Source: Streptomyces canus (GTDB lineage Bacteria > Actinomycetota > Actinomycetes > Streptomycetales > Streptomycetaceae). From it: a stretch of DNA of 64,000 nucleotides. Within the stretch, counting starts at the first letter, position 1, and each line of letters opens with the position of its first letter. The stretch lies in assembly GCF_030816965.1 (NCBI RefSeq), contig NZ_JAUSYQ010000002.1:2451001-2515000 (forward strand). The letters are read 5' to 3'. Both the position numbers and the translations under genes were made by a program. The notes beneath the pieces are model-generated. The model had not been told where the DNA came from. It saw only the letters and a list, made by a program, of their open reading frames with translations, and ran no database searches. This document shows, piece by piece, positions 23,893 through 34,227 of the stretch.

Positions 23893-25980
23893 GTGAGCAC
23901 CAAGCCGACCACCACAGACCTCGAGTGGACCGAGCTGGACCAGCGGGCCGTGGACACCGCCCGCGTCCTGGCCGCCGACGCCGTACAGAAGGTCGGCAAC
24001 GGCCATCCCGGTACGGCGATGAGCCTGGCTCCCGCCGCCTACACCCTCTTCCAGAAGGTGATGCGGCACGACCCGGCCGACCCCGACTGGGTCGGGCGCG
24101 ACCGCTTCGTGCTGTCCGCCGGCCATTCGTCCCTGACCCTGTACACCCAGCTGTACCTGGCCGGTTTCGGCCTGGAGCTGGACGACCTGAAGGCGTTCCG
24201 CACCTGGGGCTCGAAGACCCCGGGCCACCCGGAGTACGGCCACACCAAGGGCGTCGAGACGACCACCGGTCCGCTCGGCCAGGGTGTCGCCAACGCCGTC
24301 GGCATGGCGATGGCCGCCCGCTACGAGCGCGGTCTGTTCGACCCGGAGGCCCCCGAGGGCACCTCCCCCTTCGACCACTTCGTCTTCGCCATCGCCGGTG
24401 ACGGCTGCCTCCAGGAGGGCATCTCCGCCGAGGCGTCCTCGATGGCCGGTCACCAGAAGCTCGGCAACCTCATCCTGCTGTGGGACGACAACCACATCTC
24501 GATCGAGGGCGACACCGAGACGGCCGTCTCCGAGGACACCGTCAAGCGCTACGAGGCGTACGGCTGGCACGTGCAGCGCGTCGCCCCGAAGCCGGACGGC
24601 GACATCGACCCGCACGCGATCTACAACGCGATCGAGGCCGCGAAGCAGGTGACGGACAAGCCGTCCTTCATCGCGATGCGCTCGATCATCGCCTGGCCCG
24701 CCCCGAACGCCCAGAACACCGAAGCCGCGCACGGCTCGGCGCTCGGCGACGACGAGGTCGCGGCGACCAAGCGGGTGCTGGGCTTCGACCCGGAGCAGTC
24801 CTTCGAGGTCGCGGACGAGGTCATCGACCACACCCGCCAGGCGCTGGAGCGCGGCCGTCAGGCCAGGGCCGAGTGGGAGAAGTCCTTCCAGGAGTGGCGG
24901 AACAACAACTCCGAGCGCGCGGCCGAGTTCGACCGCATCGCCGCGGGTGAGCTGCCCAAGGACTGGGAGTCGGCGATTCCGGTCTTCGAGCCCGGCAAGG
25001 GTGTCGCCACGCGTGCCGCGTCCGGCAAGGTCCTCCAGGCCCTCGGCGCGGTCATCCCCGAGCTGTGGGGCGGCTCCGCCGACCTCGCGGGCTCGAACAA
25101 CACCACGATCGACAAGAACAGTTCGTTCCTCCCGGCGGACAACCCGCTGCCGGAGGCGGACCCGTACGGCCGCACGATCCACTTCGGCATCCGCGAGCAC
25201 TCCATGGCCGCGGAGATGAACGGCATCGCGCTGCACGGCAACACCCGTATCTACGGCGGTACGTTCCTCGTCTTCTCCGACTACATGCGCAACGCCGTCC
25301 GGCTCTCGGCGTTGATGCACCTGCCGGTGACGTACGTGTGGACGCACGACTCCATCGGCCTCGGCGAGGACGGACCGACGCACCAGCCGGTCGAGCACAT
25401 CGCCGCGCTGCGCGCGATCCCCGGCCTGAACGTGGTCCGCCCGGCCGACGCCAACGAGACGGCGATCGCCTGGCGCGAGATTCTCAAGCGCTGGACCAAG
25501 GAGTTCGGCAAGGGTGCCCCGCACGGCCTGGCGCTGACCCGTCAGGGCGTGCCGACGTACGAGCCCAACGAGGACGCCGTCAAGGGCGGTTACGTCCTGT
25601 TCGAGGCCTCCACCGGGACGCCCGAGGTCATCCTCATCGCCACCGGTTCCGAGGTGCACGTGGCCGTCGAGGCACGCGAGCAGCTGGAGGCCGACGGGGT
25701 GCCGACGCGCGTCGTCTCCATGCCGTCCGTGGAGTGGTTCGAGGAGCAGGACCAGGGGTACCGGGACAGCGTCCTGCCCCCGGCCGTGAGGGCCCGTGTC
25801 GCGGTGGAGGCGGGTATCGGCCTTACCTGGCACAAGTACGTCGGGGACGCCGGTCGCATCGTTTCCCTGGAGCACTTCGGTGCTTCCGCGGACGGCAAGG
25901 TCCTCTTCCAGGAGTTCGGCTTCACCGGCGAGAACGTGGCCGCGAAGGCGCGGGAATCTCTCGCCGCCGCCCAGCGCTGA
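23893..25980 (+). CDS. tkt: Transketolase
   Basis: Thiamine-diphosphate enzyme moving two-carbon units in the non-oxidative pentose phosphate pathway. The 695-residue protein shows the ThDP motif GDGCLQEGISAEASSMAGHQ through WDDNHISIEG, the conserved GHPG near the N-terminus, and FGIREHSMAAEMNGIALHG in the pyrimidine domain. GTG 23893 starts VSTKPTTTDLEW. It is the first gene of the tkt-tal-zwf-opcA-pgl operon; tal begins 33 bp downstream. Confidence 0.96.
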   Translation: MSTKPTTTDLEWTELDQRAVDTARVLAADAVQKVGNGHPGTAMSLAPAAYTLFQKVMRHDPADPDWVGRDRFVLSAGHSSLTLYTQLYLAGFGLELDDLKAFRTWGSKTPGHPEYGHTKGVETTTGPLGQGVANAVGMAMAARYERGLFDPEAPEGTSPFDHFVFAIAGDGCLQEGISAEASSMAGHQKLGNLILLWDDNHISIEGDTETAVSEDTVKRYEAYGWHVQRVAPKPDGDIDPHAIYNAIEAAKQVTDKPSFIAMRSIIAWPAPNAQNTEAAHGSALGDDEVAATKRVLGFDPEQSFEVADEVIDHTRQALERGRQARAEWEKSFQEWRNNNSERAAEFDRIAAGELPKDWESAIPVFEPGKGVATRAASGKVLQALGAVIPELWGGSADLAGSNNTTIDKNSSFLPADNPLPEADPYGRTIHFGIREHSMAAEMNGIALHGNTRIYGGTFLVFSDYMRNAVRLSALMHLPVTYVWTHDSIGLGEDGPTHQPVEHIAALRAIPGLNVVRPADANETAIAWREILKRWTKEFGKGAPHGLALTRQGVPTYEPNEDAVKGGYVLFEASTGTPEVILIATGSEVHVAVEAREQLEADGVPTRVVSMPSVEWFEEQDQGYRDSVLPPAVRARVAVEAGIGLTWHKYVGDAGRIVSLEHFGASADGKVLFQEFGFTGENVAAKARESLAAAQR

Positions 25981-26013
25981 CGCTCACATACGACACGTAG
26001 GAGATGTAATTCC

Positions 26014-27132
26014 ATGACAGACGCACTCAAGCGCCTCTCCGAGGAAGGCGTGGCGATCTGGCTGGACGACCTGTCGCGCAAGCGGATCACGTCCGGCAAC
26101 CTCGCCGAGCTGATCGACCAGCAGCACGTCGTGGGCGTCACCACCAACCCGTCGATCTTCCAGAAGGCGATCTCCGAGGGCGACGGCTACGACCAGCAGC
26201 TGTCCGACCTCGCCGCCCGCAAGGTCACGGTCGAAGAGGCCATCCGCATGATCACCACGGCGGACGTCCGGGACGCGGCCGACATCCTGCGCCCGGTCTT
26301 CGACGCCACGGGTGGCCAGGACGGTCGCGTGTCGATCGAGGTCGACCCGCGCCTGGCGCACAACACCAAGGCGACGGTCGCCGAGGCCAAGCAGCTCGCC
26401 TGGCTGGTCGACCGCCCCAACACCCTCATCAAGATCCCGGCCGCCCGCGCCGGCATCCCGGCGATCACCGAGGTCATCGGCCTCGGGATCAGCGTCAACG
26501 TCACGCTGATCTTCTCGCTCGAGCGCTACCGCGAGGTGATGGACGCCTTCCTGGCCGGCCTGGAGAAGGCCAAGGAGCGGGGTCTCGACCTGTCGAAGAT
26601 CCACTCCGTGGCGTCCTTCTTCGTGTCCCGTGTGGACACCGAGATCGACAAGCGCATCGACGCGCTCGGCACCGACGAGGCCAAGGCCGCCCGCGGCAAG
26701 GCCGGCGTCGCCAACGCGCGCCTCGCCTACCAGGCGTACGAGGAGGTCTTCTCGGGCGAGCGCTGGTCGAAGCTGGAGAACGCCGGCGCCAACAAGCAGC
26801 GTCCGCTGTGGGCCTCGACCGGTGTCAAGGACAAGGCCTACAAGGACACGCTGTACGTCGACGAGCTGGTGGCGCCGAACACGGTGAACACCATGCCGGA
26901 GGCGACCCTGTTCGCCACCGAGGACCACGGCCAGATCCGCGGCAACGCGGTCGCCGGTACGTACGAGCAGGCCCGTGCGGAACTCGACGCCGTCGAGAAG
27001 CTCGGTATCTCGTACGACGAGGTGGTGCAGCTCCTGGAGGACGAGGGCGTCGAGAAGTTCGAGGCGTCGTGGAACGACCTGCTCAAGTCGACCGAGGCGG
27101 AGCTTCAGCGCCTCGCCCCATCGGAGGGCTGA
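26014..27132 (+). CDS. tal: Transaldolase
   Basis: Moves a dihydroxyacetone unit between sugar phosphates. The 372-residue length fits the long actinobacterial form. The Schiff-base lysine lies in [18 protein letters not shown], and [13 protein letters not shown] near residue 47 is typical. ATG 26014 is preceded by GTAGGAGATG. It lies between tkt (33 bp) and zwf (4 bp). Confidence 0.95.
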   Translation: MTDALKRLSEEGVAIWLDDLSRKRITSGNLAELIDQQHVVGVTTNPSIFQKAISEGDGYDQQLSDLAARKVTVEEAIRMITTADVRDAADILRPVFDATGGQDGRVSIEVDPRLAHNTKATVAEAKQLAWLVDRPNTLIKIPAARAGIPAITEVIGLGISVNVTLIFSLERYREVMDAFLAGLEKAKERGLDLSKIHSVASFFVSRVDTEIDKRIDALGTDEAKAARGKAGVANARLAYQAYEEVFSGERWSKLENAGANKQRPLWASTGVKDKAYKDTLYVDELVAPNTVNTMPEATLFATEDHGQIRGNAVAGTYEQARAELDAVEKLGISYDEVVQLLEDEGVEKFEASWNDLLKSTEAELQRLAPSEG

Positions 27133-27136
27133 ACTC

Positions 27137-28660
27137 TTGTCGAGCAGCAACCCGCTGCGTGACCCCGCCGACCGACGGCTCCCGCGTATCGCGGGGCCGT
27201 CGGGCCTGGTCATCTTCGGCGTCACGGGCGATTTGTCACGAAAGAAGCTCATGCCCGCCGTGTACGACCTCGCGAACCGGGGTCTGCTGCCACCGGGCTT
27301 TTCGCTGGTCGGCTTCGCCCGGCGGGACTGGGAGAACGAGGACTTCGCGGAAGTCGTCCACGACGCCGTCAAGGAGCACGCCAGGACACCGTTCCGCGAG
27401 GAGGTCTGGCAGCAGCTCATCCAGGGGATGCGCTTCGTCCAGGGCACTTTCGACGACGACGACTCGTTCGAGCGGCTGCGCGACACCATCGACGAACTCG
27501 ACAAGGCACAGGGCACCGGCGGCAACTTCGCCTTCTACCTGTCCGTGCCGCCGTCCGCCTTCCCCGTGGTCATCCAGCAGCTGAAGAAGCACCGGCTGGC
27601 CGACCAGTCGAGCGGCTCCTGGCGGCGCGCGGTCATCGAGAAGCCCTTCGGCCACAACCTCAAGTCGGCCGAGGAGCTCAACGCGACCGTCGAGGAGGTC
27701 TTCGCCCCGGACCAGGTCTTCCGCATCGACCACTACCTGGGCAAGGAGACCGTCCAGAACATCCTGGCGCTGCGCTTCGCCAACACGATGTTCGAGCCGA
27801 TCTGGAACCGGTCCTTCGTGGAGCACGTGCAGATCACGATGGCCGAGGACATCGGCATCGGCGGCCGGGCCGGCTACTACGACGGCATCGGCGCCGCCCG
27901 TGACGTCATCCAGAACCACCTGCTCCAGCTCCTGGCCCTCACGGCCATGGAGGAGCCCGCCTCCTTCGACGCGGACGCGCTGGCAGCCGAGAAGACCAAA
28001 GTGCTCGGCGCGGTGAAGCTGCCGAAGGACCTGGGCCGGGACACCGTGCGCGGACAGTACGCGGCGGGCTGGCAGGGCGGCGAGAAGGCGGTCGGCTACC
28101 TCCAGGAAGACGGCATCGACCCGCAGTCCAAGACCGACACGTACGCGGCCATCAAGGTGGAGATCGACAACCGCCGCTGGGCGGGCGTCCCCTTCTACCT
28201 GCGCACCGGCAAGCGGCTCGGCCGCCGGGTCACCGAGATCGCGGTGGTCTTCCAGCGGGCACCGCACTCCCCCTTCGACACGACGGCCACCGAGGAGCTC
28301 GGCTCCAACGCGATCGTCATCCGCGTCCAGCCCGACGAGGGCGTCACCGTCCGCTTCGGCTCCAAGGTGCCGGGCACCTCGATGGAGATCCGGGACGTGT
28401 CCATGGACTTCGCCTACGGCGAGTCGTTCACGGAGTCCTCGCCCGAGGCGTACGAGCGCCTGATCCTCGACGTCCTGCTCGGCGACTCGAACCTCTTCCC
28501 CCGCACGGAGGAGGTCGAGCTGTCCTGGAAGATCCTCGACCCGATCGAGGAGTACTGGGACACGCACGGCAAGCCCGCCCAGTACCCCTCCGGTACCTGG
28601 GGCCCGGTCGAGGCGGACGAAATGCTCGCACGAGAGGGACGGAGCTGGCGCCGGCCATGA
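27137..28660 (+). CDS. zwf: Glucose-6-phosphate 1-dehydrogenase
   Basis: First enzyme of the oxidative pentose phosphate branch, NADP-linked. Dinucleotide-binding [14 protein letters not shown], substrate-binding [13 protein letters not shown] and EKPFGHNL are all visible. The start is an unusual TTG at 27137, supported by GGAGG 10 nt upstream and by the 4-bp distance from tal; the protein is then 507 residues, normal for the family. Its stop overlaps opcA by 4 nt. Confidence 0.94.
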   Translation: MSSSNPLRDPADRRLPRIAGPSGLVIFGVTGDLSRKKLMPAVYDLANRGLLPPGFSLVGFARRDWENEDFAEVVHDAVKEHARTPFREEVWQQLIQGMRFVQGTFDDDDSFERLRDTIDELDKAQGTGGNFAFYLSVPPSAFPVVIQQLKKHRLADQSSGSWRRAVIEKPFGHNLKSAEELNATVEEVFAPDQVFRIDHYLGKETVQNILALRFANTMFEPIWNRSFVEHVQITMAEDIGIGGRAGYYDGIGAARDVIQNHLLQLLALTAMEEPASFDADALAAEKTKVLGAVKLPKDLGRDTVRGQYAAGWQGGEKAVGYLQEDGIDPQSKTDTYAAIKVEIDNRRWAGVPFYLRTGKRLGRRVTEIAVVFQRAPHSPFDTTATEELGSNAIVIRVQPDEGVTVRFGSKVPGTSMEIRDVSMDFAYGESFTESSPEAYERLILDVLLGDSNLFPRTEEVELSWKILDPIEEYWDTHGKPAQYPSGTWGPVEADEMLAREGRSWRRP

Positions 28661-29808
28661 AGACAGACCTCACGGACACCACCGCCAGCAAGATCAACAA
28701 GGAGCTGGTCAAGGGCCGCCGGGCCATCGGCACACCGGCCGTCGGCATGGTGCTCACGCTGGTCATCGTCACGGACGAGGAGAACGCCTACGACGCCCTC
28801 AAGGCCGCCAACGACGCGTCCCGCGAGCACCCCTCGCGCACGCTGGTGGTCATCAAGCGGGTGTCGAGGAGTCCTCGTGACCGCACCCAGTCCCGCCTCG
28901 ACGCCGAGGTGCGGGTGGGCGCCGACGCCGGCACCGGCGAGACGGTGGTGCTGCGGCTGTACGGCGAGGTCGTCGACCACGCCCAGTCGGTCGTCCTTCC
29001 GCTGCTGCTGCCGGACGCGCCGGTCGTCGTCTGGTGGCCGGTGGACGCACCGCTCGACCCGGCCGGGGACCCGCTCGGGGCGCTCGCCCAGCGGCGGGTC
29101 ACCGACACCTACTCCTCCGAGCAGCCGGTGCGCGAGCTGACGGCGCGCGCCGACACCTACACCCCGGGCGACACCGACCTGTCCTGGACCCGGATCACGC
29201 CGTGGCGCTCGATGCTGGCCGCCGCGCTCGACCAGGTCACCTGCAAGGTGGACGCCGTCGAGGTGGAGGGCGAGGAGTTCAACCCGAGCTGCGAGCTGCT
29301 GGCGATGTGGCTGGCGGACCGGCTGGACGTGCCGGTGAAGCGGTCGCTGTCGAGCGGTCCGGGCCTCACGGCCGTACGCCTGCACACGGACAGCGGTCCG
29401 ATCGTCCTGGACCGCGCGGACGGCTCGCTCGCCACGCTCTCCATCCAGGGCCAGCCGGACCGGGCGGTGGCGCTCAAGCGCCGGGACACCGCCGAGCTGA
29501 TCGCGGAGGAGCTGCGCCGGCTGGACCCGGACGACACGTACGCCTCCGCGCTGCGGTTCGGGGTGGAACGGCTGAACCCGTCGGCGCCCTTTCCGGAACC
29601 GGCTCCCAAAGGAGAACCCGGCTCCGCCGTCGGCGAACCCGACTCCGGATATTCCGTCTCCGCGGAGCCGGTCGCAGCCGGAGCCTCCGCGGAAGTCGCC
29701 GTCAAAGCCCCTGTCCAGGGCCCTGCGAAAGCTTCCGGGGAGGAAGCGGCGCCGTCGGCATCGCTGAAGCCGGTCCCTTCCGGCCTGTCCGGGAAGGCGG
29801 CGAAGTGA
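28657..29808 (+). CDS. opcA: Glucose-6-phosphate dehydrogenase assembly protein OpcA
   Basis: OpcA is needed for full G6PDH activity in cyanobacteria and actinobacteria. The core (about residues 1-305) has family stretches such as [39 protein letters not shown] and AGGDSL-like sugar-nucleotide contacts replaced here by [13 protein letters not shown] tail of about 75 residues follows, rich in Pro, Glu, Ala and Ser, which looks disordered. It overlaps zwf (ATGA) and pgl (GTGA). Confidence 0.9.
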   Translation: MKTDLTDTTASKINKELVKGRRAIGTPAVGMVLTLVIVTDEENAYDALKAANDASREHPSRTLVVIKRVSRSPRDRTQSRLDAEVRVGADAGTGETVVLRLYGEVVDHAQSVVLPLLLPDAPVVVWWPVDAPLDPAGDPLGALAQRRVTDTYSSEQPVRELTARADTYTPGDTDLSWTRITPWRSMLAAALDQVTCKVDAVEVEGEEFNPSCELLAMWLADRLDVPVKRSLSSGPGLTAVRLHTDSGPIVLDRADGSLATLSIQGQPDRAVALKRRDTAELIAEELRRLDPDDTYASALRFGVERLNPSAPFPEPAPKGEPGSAVGEPDSGYSVSAEPVAAGASAEVAVKAPVQGPAKASGEEAAPSASLKPVPSGLSGKAAK

Positions 29809-30587
29809 GCACCCCGCAGCTCGTCGTGCACCACGACAAGGAGCTGATGGCCCAGGCCGCTGCGGCCCGTCTGATCACGAAGATCGTGGACGCACAGGCC
29901 TCCCGGGGCTCGGCGTCCGTGGTCCTCACGGGCGGCCGCAACGGCAACGGCCTGCTCGCCGCGCTGGCCGCGGCGCCCGCCCGGGACGCCGTCGACTGGA
30001 GCCGTCTGGACCTGTGGTGGGGCGACGAGCGCTTCCTGCCCGAGGGCGATCCGGAGCGCAACGTCACGCAGGCCCGCGAGGCCCTGCTGGACGCCGTACC
30101 GCTGGACCCGAAGCGTGTGCATGCCATGCCTGCGTCGGACGGTCCCCACGGGCACGACGTCGAGGCCGCGGCGGCGGCCTACGCCGAGGAGCTGGCCCGT
30201 GCGGCCGGTCCCGAGAACCATGGCGCGGTCCCGACCTTCGACGTCCTGATGCTGGGCGTGGGCCCGGACACCCACGTGGCGTCCCTGTTCCCGGAGCTCC
30301 CCGCGGTACGGGAGACCGAGCGCACGGTCGTCGGCGTCCACGGCGCCCCGAAGCCACCGCCGACCCGGGTCACCCTCACGCTGCCCGCCATCCGCGCGGC
30401 CCGTGAGGTCTGGCTCCTGGCGGCCGGCGAGGACAAGGCCCAGGCCGCGGCGATCGCCCTGTTCGGCGCGGGTGAGATCCAGGCGCCGGCGGCCGGGGCC
30501 CGTGGCCGGGCCCGCACTTTGTGGCTGCTGGACTCGGCGGCGGCCTCCCAGCTGCCGAGGTCGCTGTATCCGCCGGCTTCGTCGTAA
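29805..30587 (+). CDS. pgl: 6-phosphogluconolactonase
   Basis: Hydrolyses 6-phosphogluconolactone, the product of Zwf. The 260-residue protein has VLTGGRNGNGLLAAL at the phosphate-binding loop, WWGDERFLPEGDPERN, and a GVGPDTHVASLFP block of the SOL/DevB family. GTG 29805 overlaps the opcA stop (GTGA). It is the last gene of the operon before a strong hairpin. Confidence 0.92.
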   Translation: MSTPQLVVHHDKELMAQAAAARLITKIVDAQASRGSASVVLTGGRNGNGLLAALAAAPARDAVDWSRLDLWWGDERFLPEGDPERNVTQAREALLDAVPLDPKRVHAMPASDGPHGHDVEAAAAAYAEELARAAGPENHGAVPTFDVLMLGVGPDTHVASLFPELPAVRETERTVVGVHGAPKPPPTRVTLTLPAIRAAREVWLLAAGEDKAQAAAIALFGAGEIQAPAAGARGRARTLWLLDSAAASQLPRSLYPPASS

Positions 30588-30609
30588 CAGCCGCCTTCGA
30601 GAAGGCAGT

Positions 30610-30647
30610 CGGACGCCGGGTCCCTCCCAGGAGGAGCCCGGCGTCCG
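30610..30647. terminator. Bidirectional terminator between pgl and pgi
   Basis: An 11-bp stem (30610-30620 with 30637-30647) with a loop that can pair further (CCTCC/GGAGG). Located between the convergent stops of the pentose phosphate operon and pgi. Confidence 0.8.
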
Positions 30648-30652
30648 CGTTC

Positions 30653-32308
30653 TCACTGCCGTCCGCGCAGCTCCCGGTACGTCGTCACCAGGGCCTTCGT
30701 GGACGCGTCCAGGCCCGGCACCTCAGCGCCCTCGGTGAGTGCCGGCTCGACGCGCTTGGCCAGGACCTTGCCGAGCTCGACGCCCCACTGGTCGAAGGAG
30801 TCGATGTCCCAGATCGCGCCCTGGACGAACACCTTGTGTTCGTAGAGCGCGATGAGCTGGCCGAGGACCGACGGGGTCAGCTCGCGGGCCAGGATCGTCG
30901 TCGTCGGGTGGTTGCCCTTGAACGTCTTGTGCGGGACCAGCTCCTCGGCCACCCCCTCCGCACGCACCTCGTCCGGAGTCTTGCCGAAGGCCAGCGCCTG
31001 GGTCTGGGCGAAGAAGTTCGCCATCAGCAGGTCGTGCTGCGCCCTGAGGGCGTCGGACAGCTCGTCGATCGGACGGGCGAAGCCGATGAAGTCCGCCGGG
31101 ATGAGCTTGGTGCCCTGGTGAATGAGCTGGTAGTAGGCGTGCTGCCCGTTGGTGCCGGGCGTACCCCACACCACCGGCCCGGTCTGCCACTCCGCGGGGT
31201 TGCCGTCACGGTCCACCGACTTGCCGTTGGACTCCATGTCCAGCTGCTGGAGATACGCGGTGAACTTCGACAGGTAGTGGCTGTACGGCAGCACCGCATG
31301 CGACTGCGCGTCATGGAAGTTGCCGTACCAGATGCCCAACAGGCCAAGGAGCAAAGGTACGTTGGACTCGGCCGGGGCGGTGCGGAAGTGTTCGTCGACG
31401 AGGTGGAAGCCGTCGAGCATCTCGCGGAAGCGGTCGGGCCCGATGGCGATCATCAGCGACAGACCGATCGCCGAGTCGTAGGAGTAGCGGCCGCCGACCC
31501 AGTCCCAGAACTCGAACATGTTGGCCGTGTCGATGCCGAAGTCCGCCACCTTCTCGGCGTTCGTCGACAGCGCCACGAAGTGCCGGGCGACCGCCTCCTG
31601 ATCCGCCTTCAGCTCACCGAGCAGCCACGCGCGCGCCGAGGTGGCGTTGGTGATCGTCTCGATCGTGGTGAAGGTCTTCGAGGCGATGACGAACAGCGTC
31701 TCGGCCGCGTCCAGGTCGCGGGTGGCCTCATGCAGATCGGCGCCGTCGACGTTCGACACGAAGCGGACGGTGAGGTCGCGGTCGGTGAAGCCGCGCAGCA
31801 CCTCGTACGCCATCGCGGGGCCCAGGTCGGAGCCGCCGATACCGATGTTGACGACGTTCTTGATACGCCTGCCGGTGTGGCCGGTCCACTCGCCGGAGCG
31901 GACGCGGCCCGCGAAGTCGCTCATCCTGTCGAGCACCGCGTGCACGCCCGGGACGACGTTCTCCCCGTCGACCTCGATGACCGCGTCGCGCGGGGCACGC
32001 AGGGCGGTGTGCAGCACGGCCCGGTCCTCGGTCGTGTTGATCTTCTCGCCGCGGAACATGGCGTCCCGCAGGCCGAAGACGTCGGTCGCGGCGGCGAGTT
32101 CGCGCAGCAGCCGCAGTGTCTCGTCGGTGACGAGGTGCTTGGAGTAGTCGACGTACAGGTCGCCGACCCGCAGTGTGTACGCGGTGCCGCGTCCGGCATC
32201 GGCGGCGAACAGCTCCCTCAGCCGCACCTCGCCGAGCTCTTCGCGGTGCTCGGCCAGCGCGGTCCACTCGGGCGTCCGGTTGAGCCTGGTACGGCCGTCT
32301 TCGTTCAT
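30653..32308 (-). CDS. pgi: Glucose-6-phosphate isomerase
   Basis: Interconverts glucose-6-phosphate and fructose-6-phosphate, linking the pentose phosphate operon and glycolysis. The 551-residue protein has both family signatures ([13 protein letters not shown] region with catalytic residues; [20 protein letters not shown]) and the conserved FVALSTN block. ATG 32308 starts [15 protein letters not shown]; upstream in-frame residues are not conserved in type. Confidence 0.96.
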   Translation of the reverse strand: MNEDGRTRLNRTPEWTALAEHREELGEVRLRELFAADAGRGTAYTLRVGDLYVDYSKHLVTDETLRLLRELAAATDVFGLRDAMFRGEKINTTEDRAVLHTALRAPRDAVIEVDGENVVPGVHAVLDRMSDFAGRVRSGEWTGHTGRRIKNVVNIGIGGSDLGPAMAYEVLRGFTDRDLTVRFVSNVDGADLHEATRDLDAAETLFVIASKTFTTIETITNATSARAWLLGELKADQEAVARHFVALSTNAEKVADFGIDTANMFEFWDWVGGRYSYDSAIGLSLMIAIGPDRFREMLDGFHLVDEHFRTAPAESNVPLLLGLLGIWYGNFHDAQSHAVLPYSHYLSKFTAYLQQLDMESNGKSVDRDGNPAEWQTGPVVWGTPGTNGQHAYYQLIHQGTKLIPADFIGFARPIDELSDALRAQHDLLMANFFAQTQALAFGKTPDEVRAEGVAEELVPHKTFKGNHPTTTILARELTPSVLGQLIALYEHKVFVQGAIWDIDSFDQWGVELGKVLAKRVEPALTEGAEVPGLDASTKALVTTYRELRGRQ

Positions 32309-32360
32309 GTCCGACTTCAGCCTTCTTTCGTGCCTGTGCCAGCTGTTCCAACCTAGTTGA

Positions 32361-32534
32361 TCAGCGCGGCGCTCGACCCGTGGTGGCGTCGGCGTCCGGC
32401 GCACCAACAGGTACGTTCGCGTGGAGCGCGAGTATCAGCGAGGCGATGGACAGGACGAAGAAGGCCGTCGCGAACAGGGCAGAGCGAACCCTCGCAGCGC
32501 GTCAGCCGACCGGGAAACGGCTCCGGCCAGGCAC
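32361..32534 (-). pseudogene. Possible remnant of a small single-helix membrane protein
   Basis: The minus strand encodes [20 protein letters not shown] (a clear membrane helix) followed by [20 protein letters not shown] and a stop at 32361. The frame has no start codon after an in-frame TGA at 32504-32502; a GTG at 32534 in the same frame would give ten residues before the TGA. It reads like a 57-residue membrane protein with one nonsense change, between the RbpA homologue and pgi. I do not recognise the family. Confidence 0.35.
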
Positions 32535-32562
32535 CTCTCGGTGTCCCGGCCGGCTGTCGACT

Positions 32563-32898
32563 CTAGATCTCGCCCCTCAGTTTGGCGAGCGCCTCGGCGA
32601 GGATCGCCTCGCCGTCGGCGTCGCTGCGCCGCTCCCGTACATACGCCAGGTGCGTCTTGTACGGCTCGGTGCGCGGTGGGTCCGGCGGGTTGTCCCGGTC
32701 CTGTCCGGCGGGAAAGCCGCAGCGGGGGCAGTCCCAGGTATCGGGGACCTGCGCGTCGCTGGCGAAGCTGGGCTGCGTCTCGTGCCCGTTGGAGCACCAG
32801 AAGGAGATGCGCAGACGGGGCGCGGACTCGCCCCGCTCGGCTTCGCCCATCGGCCCCGCCCCGACCCGGCTACCTCGGATCGCGTTGCCACTTGCCAC
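32563..32898 (-). CDS. RNA polymerase-binding protein RbpA-family
   Basis: The 111-residue protein aligns by eye with RbpA: N-terminal AIRGSRVGAGPM, acidic middle, zinc-knuckle-like FWCSNGHE...WDCPRCGFPA, and the C-terminal sigma-interaction helix THLAYVRERRSDADGEAILAE. RbpA binds group-1 sigma factors and stimulates transcription initiation. S. coelicolor's characterised RbpA is a different, longer protein, so this may be a paralogue. It starts at GTG 32898 after GGGAG, with a hairpin (32927-32951) in its leader. Confidence 0.8.
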   Translation of the reverse strand: MASGNAIRGSRVGAGPMGEAERGESAPRLRISFWCSNGHETQPSFASDAQVPDTWDCPRCGFPAGQDRDNPPDPPRTEPYKTHLAYVRERRSDADGEAILAEALAKLRGEI

Positions 32899-32926
32899 GG
32901 TCGTAACTCCCTGCGTGATGGTGCCG

Positions 32927-32951
32927 CGAAGCGAGTCGGCGTGTCGCTTCG
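32927..32951. promoter_or_regulatory. Hairpin in the 5' leader of the RbpA-family gene
   Basis: CGAAGCGA (32927-32934) pairs with TCGCTTCG (32944-32951) across a 9-nt loop, about 30-50 nt upstream of the start codon. A minus-strand TAGACT (32965-32970) just upstream could be the -10. It may be a leader structure or end the secG transcript. Confidence 0.4.
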
Positions 32952-33112
32952 TTGCGAGCGCCTCAGTCTACGTAAGGCCCAACGCGCGTCCAGTGGTTGG
33001 AGTTACAGCCCCCACACCTAGACGCAAGCCCCATGATAGGCCGCGCTCAGCTGCGCGTACCGAACATGGGGCCTTACGTGCGGAATGTACGTGCTGTGTG
33101 TGGCGTCGCCGC

Positions 33113-33349
33113 TCAGCTGTTCGTCTTCATGAGGAGACCGAGCACGATGATGCACGCGAACCACAGCAGACCGACCACGATGGTGATCCGGTCGAGGTTG
33201 CGCTCGGCGACCGAAGACCCGCCGACGGAGGACTGCATACCGCCACCGAACATGTCGGAGAGGCCGCCGCCCTTGCCCTTGTGCATGAGCACCAGCAGCA
33301 TCATCAGGCCGCTGAAGACGATCAGGGCGATCGAGAACCCCATAACCAC
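33113..33349 (-). CDS. secG: Preprotein translocase subunit SecG
   Basis: The 78-residue protein has two membrane helices joined by the typical glycine-rich loop (HKGKGGGLSDMFGGGMQSSVGGSSVAERNLDRIT). SecG aids the SecYEG export channel. GTG 33349 is used because GAGGAAG lies closer to it than to ATG 33343. Downstream of tpiA by 96 bp on the same strand. Confidence 0.93.
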   Translation of the reverse strand: MVMGFSIALIVFSGLMMLLVLMHKGKGGGLSDMFGGGMQSSVGGSSVAERNLDRITIVVGLLWFACIIVLGLLMKTNS

Positions 33350-33445
33350 GGCTGGACCAACTTCCTCGGATCTGGATGGACGACAGGGGCACAGCCTCAC
33401 GGCAGTGCCCCCGCAAGGGTACGACGGATCCCGCTTACCGCATAC

Positions 33446-34222
33446 TCACTGGTCCCGGAAGCGCACGATCTTGACGAACTCGTCGGCGTCGAGTGACGCA
33501 CCGCCCACGAGCGCCCCGTCGACGTCGGCCTGCGCCATGATCTCGGCGACGTTGCCGGCCTTGACGGAGCCGCCGTACTGGATGCGGACCTGGTCGGCCA
33601 GCTCCTGCGAGTACAGCTCGGCGATCTTGCCGCGGATGGCGGCACAGACCTCCTGGGCGTCCTCCGCTCCGCAGACCTTGCCGGTGCCGATGGCCCAGAC
33701 CGGCTCGTAGGCGATGACGACGGACTCGGCCTGCTCGGCCGGGATGTCCTTGAGGCCGCCCTCGACCTGGCTGAGGGTGTGGGCGACGTGGTTGCCCACC
33801 TCGCGGACGTCCAGCTCCTCGCCGACGCACAGGATCGGGATGAGGCCGTGCTTGTAGGCCGCCTTGACCTTGGCGTTGACGATCTCGTCGGTCTCCGCGT
33901 GGTACTGACGGCGCTCGGAGTGGCCGATCGCCACATACGTGCACTTCAGCTTGGCCAGCATCGAGCCGGAGATCTCGCCGGTGTAGGCGCCGGAGTCGTG
34001 CGCCGAGAGGTCCTGGGCGCCGTACTTGATCTTGAGCTTGTCGCCGTCGACCAGGGTCTGCACGGAGCGCAGGTCGGTGAAGGGCGGCAGGACGGCGACC
34101 TCGACGGCCTCGTAGTCCTTGTCCGCGAGGGCGAAGGCGAGCTTCTGGACGTGGGCGATGGCCTCGAGGTGGTTGAGGTTCATCTTCCAGTTGCCCGCCA
34201 TGATCGGCGTGCGCGTGCTCAT
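33446..34222 (-). CDS. tpiA: Triosephosphate isomerase
   Basis: Interconverts dihydroxyacetone phosphate and glyceraldehyde-3-phosphate. The 258-residue protein shows the catalytic lysine in [10 protein letters not shown], histidine in AIGHSERRQ and glutamate in [13 protein letters not shown], plus GGSVKAGN. It lies 5 bp downstream of pgk in one operon. Confidence 0.97.
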   Translation of the reverse strand: MSTRTPIMAGNWKMNLNHLEAIAHVQKLAFALADKDYEAVEVAVLPPFTDLRSVQTLVDGDKLKIKYGAQDLSAHDSGAYTGEISGSMLAKLKCTYVAIGHSERRQYHAETDEIVNAKVKAAYKHGLIPILCVGEELDVREVGNHVAHTLSQVEGGLKDIPAEQAESVVIAYEPVWAIGTGKVCGAEDAQEVCAAIRGKIAELYSQELADQVRIQYGGSVKAGNVAEIMAQADVDGALVGGASLDADEFVKIVRFRDQ

Positions 34223-34227
34223 GTAGG

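Noticed and set aside
23563..25875. 770-codon minus-strand frame opposite tkt
   Set aside because: Antisense shadow of a high-GC gene; composition is Arg/Gly/Asp/Val-rich and has no motif, while tkt on the other strand is unambiguous.
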